Shown: in pieces, positions 10,634-21,770 of the stretch | How positions within the stretch are numbered: position 1 is the stretch's first letter | How the letters are laid out: every line of letters begins with the position of its first letter | Source of the DNA: Microvirga thermotolerans | GTDB taxonomy: Bacteria; Pseudomonadota; Alphaproteobacteria; Rhizobiales; Beijerinckiaceae | DNA length: 64,000 nucleotides | NCBI RefSeq assembly: GCF_009363855.1 | Contig: NZ_CP045423.1 | Location: 2,944,001-3,008,000 of the forward strand | Direction: 5' to 3' | Position numbers and translations under genes: made by a program | Notes under the pieces: model-generated | Told to the model about the DNA's origin: nothing | The model's input: only the letters and a program-made list of their open reading frames with translations | Database searches by the model: none

Positions 10634-12355
10634 TCAACCGGCTTTCGAGACCTCCTCCTTGAGGACGCGGCGCAGCACCTTCCCCACGTTCGACTTCGGC
10701 AGCGTCTCGCGGAATTCGATGCGGCGCGGGACCTTGTAGGCGGTGAGATTCTCCCGGGCGAACTCCCGCAGGGCCTCCGCCGTGAGGGAGGGATCCTTGC
10801 GCACCACGTAGGCCACGACGACCTCGCCGGAATGCTCGTCCGGCAGGCCGATCACCGCCGCCTCCATCACGCCCGGGTGCCGGGCGAGGACGTCCTCGAC
10901 CTCGTTGGGATAGACGTTGAAGCCGGAGACCAGGATCATGTCCTTCATGCGGTCCACGATCTTCACCTGCCCGTCGGGCAGGAGCACGGCGACGTCCCCG
11001 GTGCGGAAGAACCCGTCCGAGGTCATCGCCTTCGCCGTCTCGTCCGGGCGCTTCCAGTAGCCCGCCATGACCTGCGGTCCCTTCACGCACAGCTCGCCCC
11101 GCTCGCCCGTCGGGACAGGCTGCCCCTCGGCGGAGCGGATCGAGACCAGCGTGGACGGCAGCGGATAGCCGATGGTGCCCGTGAACTCCTCGATGTCGAG
11201 CCGGTTGGCGCAGACCACGGGCGAGGTTTCGGAGAGGCCGTAGCCCTCGACGATGGGCTGGCCCGTCACTTCCTTCCACTTCTTCGCCACGGCCGCCTGG
11301 GTGGCCATGCCCCCGGAGACGGCGAAGACGAGCTGCGAGAAGTCCACCTTCTCGATTCCGGGCGCGTGTGCGAGCGCGTTGTAGAGGGTGTTCACGCCCG
11401 ACATGAGGGTGATGCGCCGCGACTGCAGCGTCTTCACGAAACCGGCGATGTCGCGCGGGTTGGCGATGAGGAGCATGCAGCCCCCGATGCGGGCCATCAG
11501 CAGGGCGCAGACCGTCAGGCCGAAGATGTGGTAGAGCGGCAGCGCCGCCACCATGATGTGGTCGTCGCGCTCGCCGAAGAAGGGGCGCATCCACGCCTCG
11601 CATTGCAGCACGTTCGCCGCCACGTTGCGATGGAGCAGCACCGCGCCCTTGGCGACGCCGGTGGTGCCGCCGGTATATTGCAGGAAGGCGATGTCGTCGG
11701 GCGTGACGGCGACCGGCTCGAGCCGGCGCGCGGCGCCCTCGGACAGGACGGACCGGAAGGTCACGGCCTTGGGCAGTGAGAAGGGCTTCACACTCCTCTT
11801 CACGTAGCGCGAGACGAGGTTCACGACCGCGCCCTTCAGTCCGAGCAGATCGCCGGGCGTGACGAGGACGACGCGCTCCAGATGCGTCTCCGGAAGCGCC
11901 TCCTCCACGGTCGCGCCGAAGTTCTCGAGCACGAACAGGAACCGCGCGCCCGCATCGGACACCTGGTGGGCGAATTCGCGGGCGGTATAGAGCGGGTTGA
12001 CGTTCACCACGGTGCCGCCCGCCAGGAGAATGCCGAACAGCACGGCCGGATAGGCCATCACGTTCGGCAGCATGATGGCGACGCGGTCGCCCTTGCGCAG
12101 GCCCTGCCCCTGGAGCCAGGAGGCCACCGCCTCCGCCGTGCGGCCGAGCTCGGCATAGGTCATCCGCTTGCCGAAGCTGTCGGCGGCGTTGCGCGTGCCG
12201 TAACGGGCGACGGCCTCGCGGAAGATGTCCACGAGGGTGCCGACCTTCGCCTCGTCGATGGTGGCCGGGATCTGCGCCGGATAGGCCTGCAGCCAGGGCT
12301 TCGTGAGGGCTGCGTCGGCGCTCGCCGGGGCGGGCGCCGGGGTCGTGGCGTTCAT
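10634..12355 (-). CDS. fadD: Long-chain fatty acid-CoA ligase
   Basis: Activates fatty acids to acyl-CoA through an acyl-adenylate. The 573-residue protein shows the AMP-binding signature YTGGTTGVAKG at 227-237, a YGLSETSPVVC motif near 370, the RTGDVAVL hinge region and the C-terminal PRRIEFRETLPKSNVGK motif with the catalytic lysine. Length fits FadD. ATG at 12355 follows AGGAAACAGGA. It lies 230 bases downstream of the EF-G-like gene on the same strand; those 230 bases hold no clear gene or terminator. Substrate chain length is not visible. Confidence 0.94.
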   Translation of the reverse strand: MNATTPAPAPASADAALTKPWLQAYPAQIPATIDEAKVGTLVDIFREAVARYGTRNAADSFGKRMTYAELGRTAEAVASWLQGQGLRKGDRVAIMLPNVMAYPAVLFGILLAGGTVVNVNPLYTAREFAHQVSDAGARFLFVLENFGATVEEALPETHLERVVLVTPGDLLGLKGAVVNLVSRYVKRSVKPFSLPKAVTFRSVLSEGAARRLEPVAVTPDDIAFLQYTGGTTGVAKGAVLLHRNVAANVLQCEAWMRPFFGERDDHIMVAALPLYHIFGLTVCALLMARIGGCMLLIANPRDIAGFVKTLQSRRITLMSGVNTLYNALAHAPGIEKVDFSQLVFAVSGGMATQAAVAKKWKEVTGQPIVEGYGLSETSPVVCANRLDIEEFTGTIGYPLPSTLVSIRSAEGQPVPTGERGELCVKGPQVMAGYWKRPDETAKAMTSDGFFRTGDVAVLLPDGQVKIVDRMKDMILVSGFNVYPNEVEDVLARHPGVMEAAVIGLPDEHSGEVVVAYVVRKDPSLTAEALREFARENLTAYKVPRRIEFRETLPKSNVGKVLRRVLKEEVSKAG

Positions 12356-12585
12356 TCCTGTTTCCTCCGCTCGATATGCGGTTGCTTATGGGAGATGGCG
12401 TCTCCTCTGGAGGTAACTTGGCGTGGGAGGCGCTCTTTGTCGATGGGGGAACGGCTCCGCCTGGGGGCGGCGGCCCTGCGGCGGGAACGGCGTCCGGGGC
12501 CGTCACCGTCGAACGGGCCGGAGAGGATGGCGGAGAAGGACAGCGGAGGAGGATGGCCGGACGTCCGGCCATCCCTTGGCAGGGC

Positions 12586-14625
12586 TCAATGCGCCTTCTG
12601 CATGACGAGTTCGGCCGGGCGGCCGCTCAGTTCGGCCATGTGGTCGAAGCGGGTCGAGAAGGTGCCGACTCCCGAGGTGGCGGAGCGGAGCTCGACGATG
12701 AGGTCGCCGATCTCCGCCTCCGGGATCGTGGCGCTGATCACGTCCCATCCCGGCCAGCCGGGCTTGGAATCGTAGCCCAGGATCTGCCCCCGGCGGGAGG
12801 TGACGAGGCCGGTCGCCTTGGAGAGCGCCTCGCTCGGGATCGAGATCTCCACCGACAGCACGGGCTCCAGGAGCACGGGCTTGGCCTTCGGAAGGGCCTC
12901 GGCGAGCGCGAGCCTCGTGGCGGCCTGGAAGGCGGCGTCCGAGGAATCGACCGTGTGGTACGACCCGTCCGTCAGGGTCACCGCGAGGTCGACCACCGGG
13001 AAGCCCAGGGGCCCGCACCGGATCGCCTCCCGCGCGCCCGCCTCCACGGAGGGGATGTACTGGCGCGGCACGACCCCGCCGGTGATCTTGTCCTGGAACG
13101 CGAAGCCCTCCCCGCGCGGGAGCGGCCGGACCTCGATCATCACGTCGCCGAACTGGCCGTGGCCGCCGGTCTGCTTGCGGTGGCGGCCCCGCGCCGCAGC
13201 GGGCACGCGGATGGTCTCGCAGTAGGCGATCCGCGGCCTGGCCGTCTCGACGCCCACCTGGAAGCGGGAGGCGAGCTTCTCCACCGCGACGCGCAGATGC
13301 ATCTCGCCCTGGCCGAGCAGGCGGATCTCCCCGATCTCGGGCCGGTTGTCGACGACGAGGGAAGGATCCTCCTCCGCGATCTTCGCGAGCGCGCCGGTGA
13401 GGCGCACGTCGTCCTTGCGGTCCTTCACGCGGATGGCGAGGGCATAGACGGGTTCCGGCGGCGCGATGGACAGGATCGCATCCGGCCGCGACTTGCCGGT
13501 GCTGAAGCAGTCCGCCGTCGCCAGCTCCTCCAGCCGCCCGAAGCCGAGCGTCTCCCCGGCCACCGCCGTGTCCTTGCGGGTCGAGGCGGCGCCGACGAGG
13601 GACAGGAGGCTGCCGATGCGGGACTCGCCGCCCCGGGAGCCGATCACCGTATCGCCCTCGTGAAACGCACCGCGCAGCACGCGGGCGACGGACATCTTGC
13701 CCCCCTGCCCCAGGTGAAGGGTCTTCACGATCTGCGCGAGGGGCGGCCCCTCCTCCGGCACGCCGAGCCGGGCGCGGGTCTCTTCCAGGCCGGGGGCCTC
13801 GTGGCGCAGGGCCTTGAGGAGGCGCGTCACGCCGTTGCCGCGCTCGGCCGAGCCGATGAAGACCGGCACCACGTGCTGCTCCCGCAGCTCCCGGGCCAGG
13901 TCGTCGAAGACCCGGTCGCGCGGAGGCTCGATCTCGGAGATCAGGTCCTCCATCAGGGCGTCGTCGTAATCGGCGAGGCGTTCCAGCATGGCGAAGCGGG
14001 CCTCGCGCTCGCGCAGGGTCTCGCCGTCCGGCATGTCGACGATCTCGCTCGGCGCATGCTCGCGATAGATGAAGGCGCGCTCCAGGGCGAGATCGATGAA
14101 GCCCACGGCGATGCCGTCCTTCCAGATCGGGATCTGGCGCAGCAGCAGCGGCGTGCGCGAGGCGCGCTGGAGCATGGCGAGGGTCTCCCGGACCCGCCGC
14201 GTCGCCGTGTCGATCTTGTTGATGAACAGGAAGCGGGGAATGCCCGCCTCCTCCAGCTCCCGCAGGATGATCTCGAGGGCGGGCACCTTGCGCTCATCCG
14301 CCTCGCAGACGACGACCGCCGCGTCGCAGACGGGGACGGCATTGCGCATCTCGTGCAGGAATTCGGTGGAGCCGGGGCAGTCCACGAAGGTCATGGTCTC
14401 CCCGAGGAACGACGCGGTCGCCACGTTGGGCTCGACGCTCATCGCATGGGCGCGGGCCTCCGGGCTCGCATCGCCGACGCTGTCGCCGGCGGTGACCCGG
14501 CCCGCTCGCCCGATCGTGCCCGTCCGCTCCAGGATCGCTTCGAGGAGGGTGGTCTTGCCGCTCTGGAACGGGCCGACGATGGCGATGCATCGCGGGCCCT
14601 TCGCTTCTCTGCCGTTGGGTGCCAT
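12586..14625 (-). CDS. EF-G-like translation GTPase paralogue
   Basis: A 679-residue translational GTPase with G1 GPFQSGKT (18-25), G3 DCPGS in place of the usual DxPGH, and G4 NKID. Domains II-V of EF-G follow (a GGHGQFGDVMIEVRPL block typical of domain IV is present). The serine where EF-G has the catalytic histidine after PG, and the more divergent G1, mark it as an EF-G-like paralogue rather than the main fusA, which normally sits in the str operon. Its role is unknown; mild GTPase activity or a special translation state is possible. ATG at 14625 follows GGAAGGAGA. Confidence 0.88.
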   Translation of the reverse strand: MAPNGREAKGPRCIAIVGPFQSGKTTLLEAILERTGTIGRAGRVTAGDSVGDASPEARAHAMSVEPNVATASFLGETMTFVDCPGSTEFLHEMRNAVPVCDAAVVVCEADERKVPALEIILRELEEAGIPRFLFINKIDTATRRVRETLAMLQRASRTPLLLRQIPIWKDGIAVGFIDLALERAFIYREHAPSEIVDMPDGETLREREARFAMLERLADYDDALMEDLISEIEPPRDRVFDDLARELREQHVVPVFIGSAERGNGVTRLLKALRHEAPGLEETRARLGVPEEGPPLAQIVKTLHLGQGGKMSVARVLRGAFHEGDTVIGSRGGESRIGSLLSLVGAASTRKDTAVAGETLGFGRLEELATADCFSTGKSRPDAILSIAPPEPVYALAIRVKDRKDDVRLTGALAKIAEEDPSLVVDNRPEIGEIRLLGQGEMHLRVAVEKLASRFQVGVETARPRIAYCETIRVPAAARGRHRKQTGGHGQFGDVMIEVRPLPRGEGFAFQDKITGGVVPRQYIPSVEAGAREAIRCGPLGFPVVDLAVTLTDGSYHTVDSSDAAFQAATRLALAEALPKAKPVLLEPVLSVEISIPSEALSKATGLVTSRRGQILGYDSKPGWPGWDVISATIPEAEIGDLIVELRSATSGVGTFSTRFDHMAELSGRPAELVMQKAH

Positions 14626-14789
14626 GAGAGTCTCCTTCCCGCCCCCGTCAGCGCGCTCTTTCCGGCCGCATCGGCAGCGATGGTCTGCCTGTCGGAAGGA
14701 GTTGGCAAGGGATTTGTCGGAGGAGAGCCCTCACGGGAAAGGCCGGGCACGGGCCCGGCCTCTGAGAAGGAAGCCCGGTCGTTCAGGGG

Positions 14790-15263
14790 TCAGCGTCCCG
14801 GGCGCAGCTCCAGGTCGCCGACGCCGAGGGCGAAGTTGAGGCCGGTCTGGCCGCTCACGGAGAGGGGCTGGAGAGCGATGGAGCGGTTCGAGCCGCCGAC
14901 CAGCACGTTGGCCCCGAGCCCGGCGCCCACCGTCGCCTCGGCGGTCGCCCCGACATAGGATCCCGCGAGCGAGCCCGGCACCGGCCGGCCCTCCGCGAAG
15001 ACCGCCCAGGTGATGACGCCGCGCTGCGTGGCGCCCACGTCGAGCCCGAACTTGCGGATCACGCCCACATAGCGCTCGGCCGGGCCGCGGCGCGGCTTGA
15101 AGGTGCAGGCGGTGGCCTTCTGGGAGCCCAGGATGAGGCCGACCCCGCCCGACACGTTGCAGGTCAGGACTCCCGCGCGGACGCGGTTCTGGGCCTGCGC
15201 CTCCCCGATCCCGGTCGACGCGACCAGCGCCAGGGCAGCGACGGTTGTGGCGGCGCGAAGCAT
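14790..15263 (-). CDS. DUF992 secreted protein
   Basis: A 157-residue exported protein: signal peptide MLRAATTVAALALVASTG ending at AQAQ, then a mature domain starting VRAGVLTCNVSGGVGLILGS, the typical DUF992 opening, with a Cys pair (LTCNV and ATACTF). The DUF992 family is confined largely to Alphaproteobacteria and has no known activity. The start at 15263 has an AAGGAGAT site at good spacing; the open frame runs further upstream but without support. It is downstream of, and on the same strand as, aatA. Confidence 0.82.
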   Translation of the reverse strand: MLRAATTVAALALVASTGIGEAQAQNRVRAGVLTCNVSGGVGLILGSQKATACTFKPRRGPAERYVGVIRKFGLDVGATQRGVITWAVFAEGRPVPGSLAGSYVGATAEATVGAGLGANVLVGGSNRSIALQPLSVSGQTGLNFALGVGDLELRPGR

Positions 15264-15387
15264 GACGATCTCCTTGAAAGCTTGGCTTTGGCAGGCGGTC
15301 AACGGCTCACAAGGAACGATGTTCCATCGCGGAGGAGGGAAATCCTGGGGAATGGGACGCCGACAGGCGTACCTCGCGCGCACGGCA

Positions 15388-16910
<1,523 letters not shown>

Positions 16911-17012
16911 TTAGAAGGGACCGTGTGACGGCGGCGGACCCTAGTCCGCATGAGCCGCCCGATCAAGCGAAACAGCCCGCCTGCCGCGGCTTTTTGAGGA
17001 GACTCCCCGCCG

Positions 17013-18002
17013 ATGAACCTTTCCCTCACCCGCCGCCTGGCGCTCGGCCTGCTTGCCGGCGCCGCGCTCGTGGCCTCTCCCGCCCTGGCCCAGGATTTTC
17101 CCACCCGCGTCATCAAGATGGTCGTCCCCTACCCGGCGGGCGGGCCGACGGATGTGATCGCCCGGATCGTGGCGGAGGAGATGGGCAAGGACCTCGGCCA
17201 GAACGTGATCGTCGAGAACCTGGCGGGCGCCTCCGGCGCCGTCGGCACCCGTGCCGTGGCCCGCGCCGAGCCCGACGGCTACACCATCGTCTTCGGGAAC
17301 AACCAGACCCACGGGAACAACATGTTCCTGCTCAAGGACCCCGGCTACGACGCGGTCAAGGACTTCGCGCCGCTCGCCGGCGCGGGCGCGTTCGAGCATG
17401 TCTTCGTGGTCAGCAACGACCTGCCCGTGAAGACGATCCCCGAGCTGATCGCCCTCGCCAAGAAGGAGCCCGGCAAGCTCAACTACGGCTCCACCGGCGT
17501 CGGCTCGGGGTCGCACCTCGCCACCGAGCTCTTCATGACCCGTACGGGCATCAAGATGACCCATGTGCCCTTCCGCGGCGCGGCGCCCCTGGTGACGGAG
17601 CTGATGGCCGGACGCATCGACGTGTCGAACTCGACCCTGCCGAGCGTCCTCGCCCAGTTCCAGGCCGGCCAGATGCGCGCCATCGGAATCGCGAGCCCGA
17701 AGCGGAACCCCCAGGCGCCGGACGTGCCGACCCTGCGGGAGCAGGGCGTGACCGACGCGGACGCGGAATCCTGGGCCGCCTTCTTCGCGCCCGCGAAAAC
17801 GCCGCAGCCCGTTCTCGACAAGCTGTCGAAGACCATCATCGCGATCCTCAACAAGCCCGACGTGAAGGAGCGCATCACCAAGCTCGGCTTCACCCTCAAC
17901 GTGCGCGATCCGGAGGCCTTCAAGCCCTATCTCGCCAAGGAGATCCAGACCTGGGCCGACGTGATCAAGGCCGCGAACATCAAGACGGTCGAAGGGAACT
18001 GA
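17013..18002 (+). CDS. Tripartite tricarboxylate transporter substrate-binding protein
   Basis: A 329-residue periplasmic protein of the Bug/TctC family. Signal peptide MNLSLTRRLALGLLAGAALV ends at ALAQ; the mature start DFPTRVIKMVVPYPAGGPTD is the family hallmark, and the GSGSHLATELF and VPFRGAAPLVTELMAG motifs follow in order. Such proteins deliver carboxylates to TctAB permeases, but no tctA or tctB is nearby, as is common for this expanded family, so it is an orphan binding protein. ATG at 17013 follows GAGGAGA. Ligand unknown. Confidence 0.92.
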   Translation: MNLSLTRRLALGLLAGAALVASPALAQDFPTRVIKMVVPYPAGGPTDVIARIVAEEMGKDLGQNVIVENLAGASGAVGTRAVARAEPDGYTIVFGNNQTHGNNMFLLKDPGYDAVKDFAPLAGAGAFEHVFVVSNDLPVKTIPELIALAKKEPGKLNYGSTGVGSGSHLATELFMTRTGIKMTHVPFRGAAPLVTELMAGRIDVSNSTLPSVLAQFQAGQMRAIGIASPKRNPQAPDVPTLREQGVTDADAESWAAFFAPAKTPQPVLDKLSKTIIAILNKPDVKERITKLGFTLNVRDPEAFKPYLAKEIQTWADVIKAANIKTVEGN

Positions 18003-18032
18003 CCCTCGAGGCCTCCCACCGCCGAACCGATG

Positions 18033-18058
18033 ATGGCCGGGCCTGCCCGGCCATTTTC
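18033..18058 (+). terminator. Terminator after the binding-protein gene
   Basis: ATGGCCGGG and CCCGGCCAT form a perfect stem (18033-18054) around a short CCTG loop, followed by a TTTT stretch. It lies 30 bases after the stop. The rest of 18003-18363 holds no gene, only the EcfG-like site given separately. Confidence 0.75.
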
Positions 18059-18301
18059 GTCGGGCCGCCGACGAATCTGAAAAGCCCATGACCGCTGGGG
18101 AAGCAGGAGGGAACGCGGCGGCAGCCGTTGCGCCATGTTCCGAACCGCCGGCGTTCATGGGTTCCGGACCCGGCCCAAGGGCCGTTCGGGAATGACGGCG
18201 GAGGGCGCTTCGCACCGACTCGACCAGTGCCCGAAAGGTTAACGATTCGTTAATACTTGCACTTGGCCGACTTCTTGGAAGCGATCTTTCGGGTAATGCC
18301 T

Positions 18302-18326
18302 GGAACTTTCCCGATTTGCACAGGTT
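18302..18326 (+). promoter_or_regulatory. Possible EcfG-type promoter
   Basis: GGAAC at 18302-18306, 16 bases, then GGTT at 18323-18326. EcfG promoters read GGAAC-N16/17-CGTT; one base of the -10 differs. It would start RNA about 30 bases before the small gene at 18364. Confidence 0.4.
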
Positions 18327-18363
18327 TTTCCGGCAACGAGTGTGAAGTACCTGGGGATATGCC

Positions 18364-18558
18364 ATGCATGCCACCCGCCGGACCCATACCTACCACGTCG
18401 CGTCCCGCGCCCCTCGCCTCGACCCGCGGCAGCAGAGCCGGTTCTCCCTCGCCCTCGTGATGCTGATGGGCCTCGCCACGCTCTCGGTTCTCGCGACCAC
18501 GACCCAGGCCCTTTCGGACCATCGCTCGACCGTCGGCGCGGCCTTCGCGCTCCGATGA
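18364..18558 (+). CDS. Small single-helix membrane protein
   Basis: A 64-residue basic peptide with one hydrophobic segment (SLALVMLMGLATLSVLATTT, about 28-47) and a positively charged N-terminus. The ATG at 18364 follows GGGGAT at usable spacing, and an EcfG-like promoter lies just upstream. No family recognised. It may be a stress-induced small membrane peptide, but this rests on the promoter match only. Confidence 0.5.
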   Translation: MHATRRTHTYHVASRAPRLDPRQQSRFSLALVMLMGLATLSVLATTTQALSDHRSTVGAAFALR

Positions 18559-18640
18559 CGCGGGCGTGAACGGCGGGCCGGTTGACGGGCCGCAGCAAAC
18601 GGCTAGCTCTCCGCCCTGTTCGGCCGACGGAGAGATTCCC

Positions 18641-19777
18641 ATGACCCGCCTTCGCCCCCTCCTCGCTCTCGCCCTGGCACTCGCCGCCGCTCCGGCCTCC
18701 GCCCAGGACACCCAGCGCCTGCGCACCGACAAGGCGGAGGTGATCGTCGAGACCGTGGCCCGGCGCCTGGACCATCCGTGGAGCCTCGCCTTCCTGCCGG
18801 ACGGGCGCATGCTGGTGACGGAGCGGCCCGGCCGCCTGCGCATCGTCTCCCAGGACGGAGAGCTCTCCGAGCCGGTCAGGGGGTTGCCGCCCGTCGCCGC
18901 CCGCGGCCAGGGCGGGCTTCTCGACGTGGCCCTCGATCCGGACTTTGCGCGCAACCGCCTGCTCTATCTCAGCTTCGCCGAGGACCGGGGCGAAGGCCGC
19001 GCCGGCACGAGCGTCCTGCGCGCCCGCCTGAACGAGGCGGGAACGGAACTCGCGGATTCCCGGATCGTTTTCCGGCAGGAGCCCGCCCATACCGGCGGCA
19101 ACCATTTCGGCTCGCGCCTCGTCTTCGACCGGAACGGCAATCTCTTCGTGACGGTCGGAGACCGGTTCGACCTGCGCGACCAGGCGCAGAACCCCGGCAA
19201 CCACCTGGGCAAGATCATCCACATCCGCCCGGACGGCGGGCCCGCCCCGGACAACCCCTTCCTCGGCCGCGACGGCACGCGCCCGGAGATCTGGTCCATC
19301 GGCCACCGCAACGTGCAGGGAGCCGCCCTCAACCCGGCCACGGGGGAGCTCTGGACCGCCGAGCACGGCGCCCGCGGGGGCGACGAGATCAACATCCCCC
19401 GGAAGGGAAGAAACTACGGCTGGCCGGTCATCACCTACGGCGTCGACTATTCCGGGGCGAAGATCGGCGAGGGCACGAAGAAGGCCGGCATGGAACAGCC
19501 CGTCTACTACTGGGACCCTTCGATCGCCCCCTCGGGAATGGCTTTCTACACGGGCGACAAGTTCCCGGCCTGGCGCGGCAGCGTCCTCGTCGGGGCGCTC
19601 GCGGGCAAGCTCGTGTCGCGGCTCGAGACGAACGGCGACAGGATCGCGGGCGAGGAACGCATGCTCCGCCAGCTCGGCGAGCGCATCCGCGACGTCCGCC
19701 AGGGCCCGGACGGCTACGTCTACCTGCTGACGGACTCGAGCCAGGGCCGCATCCTGCGGGTGCGGCCGGCCGATTGA
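18641..19777 (+). CDS. Secreted PQQ-type sugar dehydrogenase (YliI/Asd family)
   Basis: A 378-residue periplasmic beta-propeller. A signal peptide ends at PASAQ (about residue 22). Family motifs appear in order: [63 protein letters not shown] and NYGWPV. These match soluble aldose sugar dehydrogenases that oxidise sugars with PQQ or a similar quinone. The His in HTGGNH and the GHRN arginine line the active site in the family. ATG at 18641 follows GGAGAG. No PQQ synthesis gene is in the window, so cofactor use is inferred. Confidence 0.9.
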   Translation: MTRLRPLLALALALAAAPASAQDTQRLRTDKAEVIVETVARRLDHPWSLAFLPDGRMLVTERPGRLRIVSQDGELSEPVRGLPPVAARGQGGLLDVALDPDFARNRLLYLSFAEDRGEGRAGTSVLRARLNEAGTELADSRIVFRQEPAHTGGNHFGSRLVFDRNGNLFVTVGDRFDLRDQAQNPGNHLGKIIHIRPDGGPAPDNPFLGRDGTRPEIWSIGHRNVQGAALNPATGELWTAEHGARGGDEINIPRKGRNYGWPVITYGVDYSGAKIGEGTKKAGMEQPVYYWDPSIAPSGMAFYTGDKFPAWRGSVLVGALAGKLVSRLETNGDRIAGEERMLRQLGERIRDVRQGPDGYVYLLTDSSQGRILRVRPAD

Positions 19778-19991
19778 GAGGCCGGAGCATATCCGGAAAT
19801 CGGGGAAAGCCGTCCGCACCTGCGGCCTGGGCCATGATGCGAGCAAGCAGTTCGGTTTGCGCTCCATTCCAAGTCCTGCCGAATTTCTTCGGTCCATTCC
19901 CTTGAAACGGACATTACTTTATAATGTCTCGCTAAGGCAGCAGCCCTGCCGCATGACCATATCGTAAACGCTGTGGAAGAAATGGGCGGTC

Positions 19992-21770
19992 ATGAGAATA
20001 GCATCGCCCCCAGAAGATCCGCCTGAGAGGCATCTTCTAGTCTCGAAGCACCGCGCGCGCTGGGATGCGGGCAGGTGGCTTCTGCGGGAAGCCGTCACCG
20101 GGATTCCATCTGGAACACGCCTCCGCTTTTTCGCGACGACCGTCCTGGCGCTCACGGTCTCCGGTCTGCTTGTGTTGGCGCCCATCCTGTTCTCGTCTGC
20201 CGTCGATGCCTTGGCCGAGAGGCAAGCGGCTTCGGATGCACTCACCCGCGTCGCTGGATCGATTGTCCTGTTTGGGTGCGCGAAGCTCCTCATTGAGCAG
20301 AGATGGTTCGTCTATCAGCCTGCAGAGAACTGCTTTCTCAATGCGGTTCGGCGCCTGTACTTGCAGCACATCCTATCCCTTCCTGCAGGGTTTCACGCCA
20401 ATCGCTCTATAGGGAAGCTGGACTTGATCGTGGGACGGGGAATTGGAGGCCTGCAAAGCCTTTCGTCGACGATCTTCACGCAGGTCGCCCCCCTCATCTT
20501 TGAAACCCTTGCCACGATCCTTGCTGCCATAGTCTTTTTGTCGCCGGACATGGCTGCCGTGCTCGCAGCCACGGTCGCCACTCATCTACTAATACTTGTT
20601 TATGGCGCAGAGCACGTCAGCCGCAGATTCCGCACGGCGCTCAACACGTCCATTGCAGCACAGGGCGAAGCGGGGGACGCAATCCTGAATGCCGAGGGCG
20701 TAAAGGCTCTGGCGATAGAAGATGTGATCGTCGGGCGCTACGACAAGGCCCTCCAGGCATCGCATGGAGCCTTTCGAGCCTTTTATGAGGCTCGCGGCAA
20801 TTTCGGGCTCTTTCTCTCCGGTATCCTCGTCACAGGCTTTGCCGCCGCTCTTGGGCTCACGACAACGAAAGTTCTGAAAGGAGAACTCTCCGTCGGCGAT
20901 TTGGTGCTGACCAACACCTACCTGCTCCAGCTCTTCCGTTCAATCGAGAGCTTCAGCTTCTCCTACAGGGACGCTCGTCAATCGTTTACCGCCTTTACTC
21001 GCTTCGTCGATCTTTTCACCGAACCGGCAGAAAATGATCGTGGCAAGCTTAAGGTCCCATCTCCCATCGAGCGCATCAGCGTTAAGGAGGTAGGTTTTAC
21101 GTACCCGGATGGCCGCCGCGCCCTGCAACCCACATCCCTGAACATAGAACGTGGAAAAATCACAGCGCTCCTCGGTGAATCGGGAAGCGGAAAATCAACC
21201 CTCGCCCGCCTTCTCTTGAAGCTTTACCCGGTCTCCGAAGGCTCGATCACGATAAACGGCATTCCTCTTTCAGAGATCGACGCACGCGACCTGCGCCGCG
21301 ATACAGCTATCGTGCCGCAGGACGCAATCATGTTCAAGGCAAGCCTCGCCTTCAATATTGCCCTGTCCGACAGGCCGGATCCTGAGCGATTGCGGCAATC
21401 GATCGAAGCCGCACGACTTTCCAACCTCGTGCAGCGCCTTGCCGAAGGCATCGAGACCGAGATCGGCGAAAGAGGCCTCAAGCTCTCCGGCGGCGAGCGC
21501 CAGAGGGTTGCCATTGCCCGGGCGCTTTATCGCAATCCACAGGTCCTCATTCTCGATGAGGCAACGTCGGCTCTGGACGAGATCACACGCGATGAGCTTC
21601 TCGCCACGATAAGCGATTTGGCGCACAGCTATGCGACCCTAGTTGTCACTCACGATCCAGCCGTGGCAGCAATGGCCGATCATGTCGTCCGAATGGCTCC
21701 GCCTGCTTCAAGTGGGTCGAGCCAAGCTAAGTTCTCGATAGCGATTGAGCCTACCCGCCCCGGAAGATGA
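19992..21770 (+). CDS. ABC exporter, fused permease-ATPase, Atm1-like
   Basis: A 592-residue half-transporter: five to six membrane helices in residues 40-320, then an ATPase with Walker A GESGSGKST, signature LSGGERQRVAIARAL, Walker B VLILDEATSALDE and H-loop VVTHD. The VGDLVLTNTYLLQLF and SFSYRDARQSFT segments resemble Atm1/HMT1 exporters, though the H-loop and several Atm1 residues differ. Codon use is plainly more AT-rich than in all neighbours, and an AT-rich leader with TATAAT (19920-19925) precedes it, which suggests acquisition. Its substrate is unknown. Its end overlaps the convergent DMT gene by 20 bases. Confidence 0.88.
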   Translation: MRIASPPEDPPERHLLVSKHRARWDAGRWLLREAVTGIPSGTRLRFFATTVLALTVSGLLVLAPILFSSAVDALAERQAASDALTRVAGSIVLFGCAKLLIEQRWFVYQPAENCFLNAVRRLYLQHILSLPAGFHANRSIGKLDLIVGRGIGGLQSLSSTIFTQVAPLIFETLATILAAIVFLSPDMAAVLAATVATHLLILVYGAEHVSRRFRTALNTSIAAQGEAGDAILNAEGVKALAIEDVIVGRYDKALQASHGAFRAFYEARGNFGLFLSGILVTGFAAALGLTTTKVLKGELSVGDLVLTNTYLLQLFRSIESFSFSYRDARQSFTAFTRFVDLFTEPAENDRGKLKVPSPIERISVKEVGFTYPDGRRALQPTSLNIERGKITALLGESGSGKSTLARLLLKLYPVSEGSITINGIPLSEIDARDLRRDTAIVPQDAIMFKASLAFNIALSDRPDPERLRQSIEAARLSNLVQRLAEGIETEIGERGLKLSGGERQRVAIARALYRNPQVLILDEATSALDEITRDELLATISDLAHSYATLVVTHDPAVAAMADHVVRMAPPASSGSSQAKFSIAIEPTRPGR

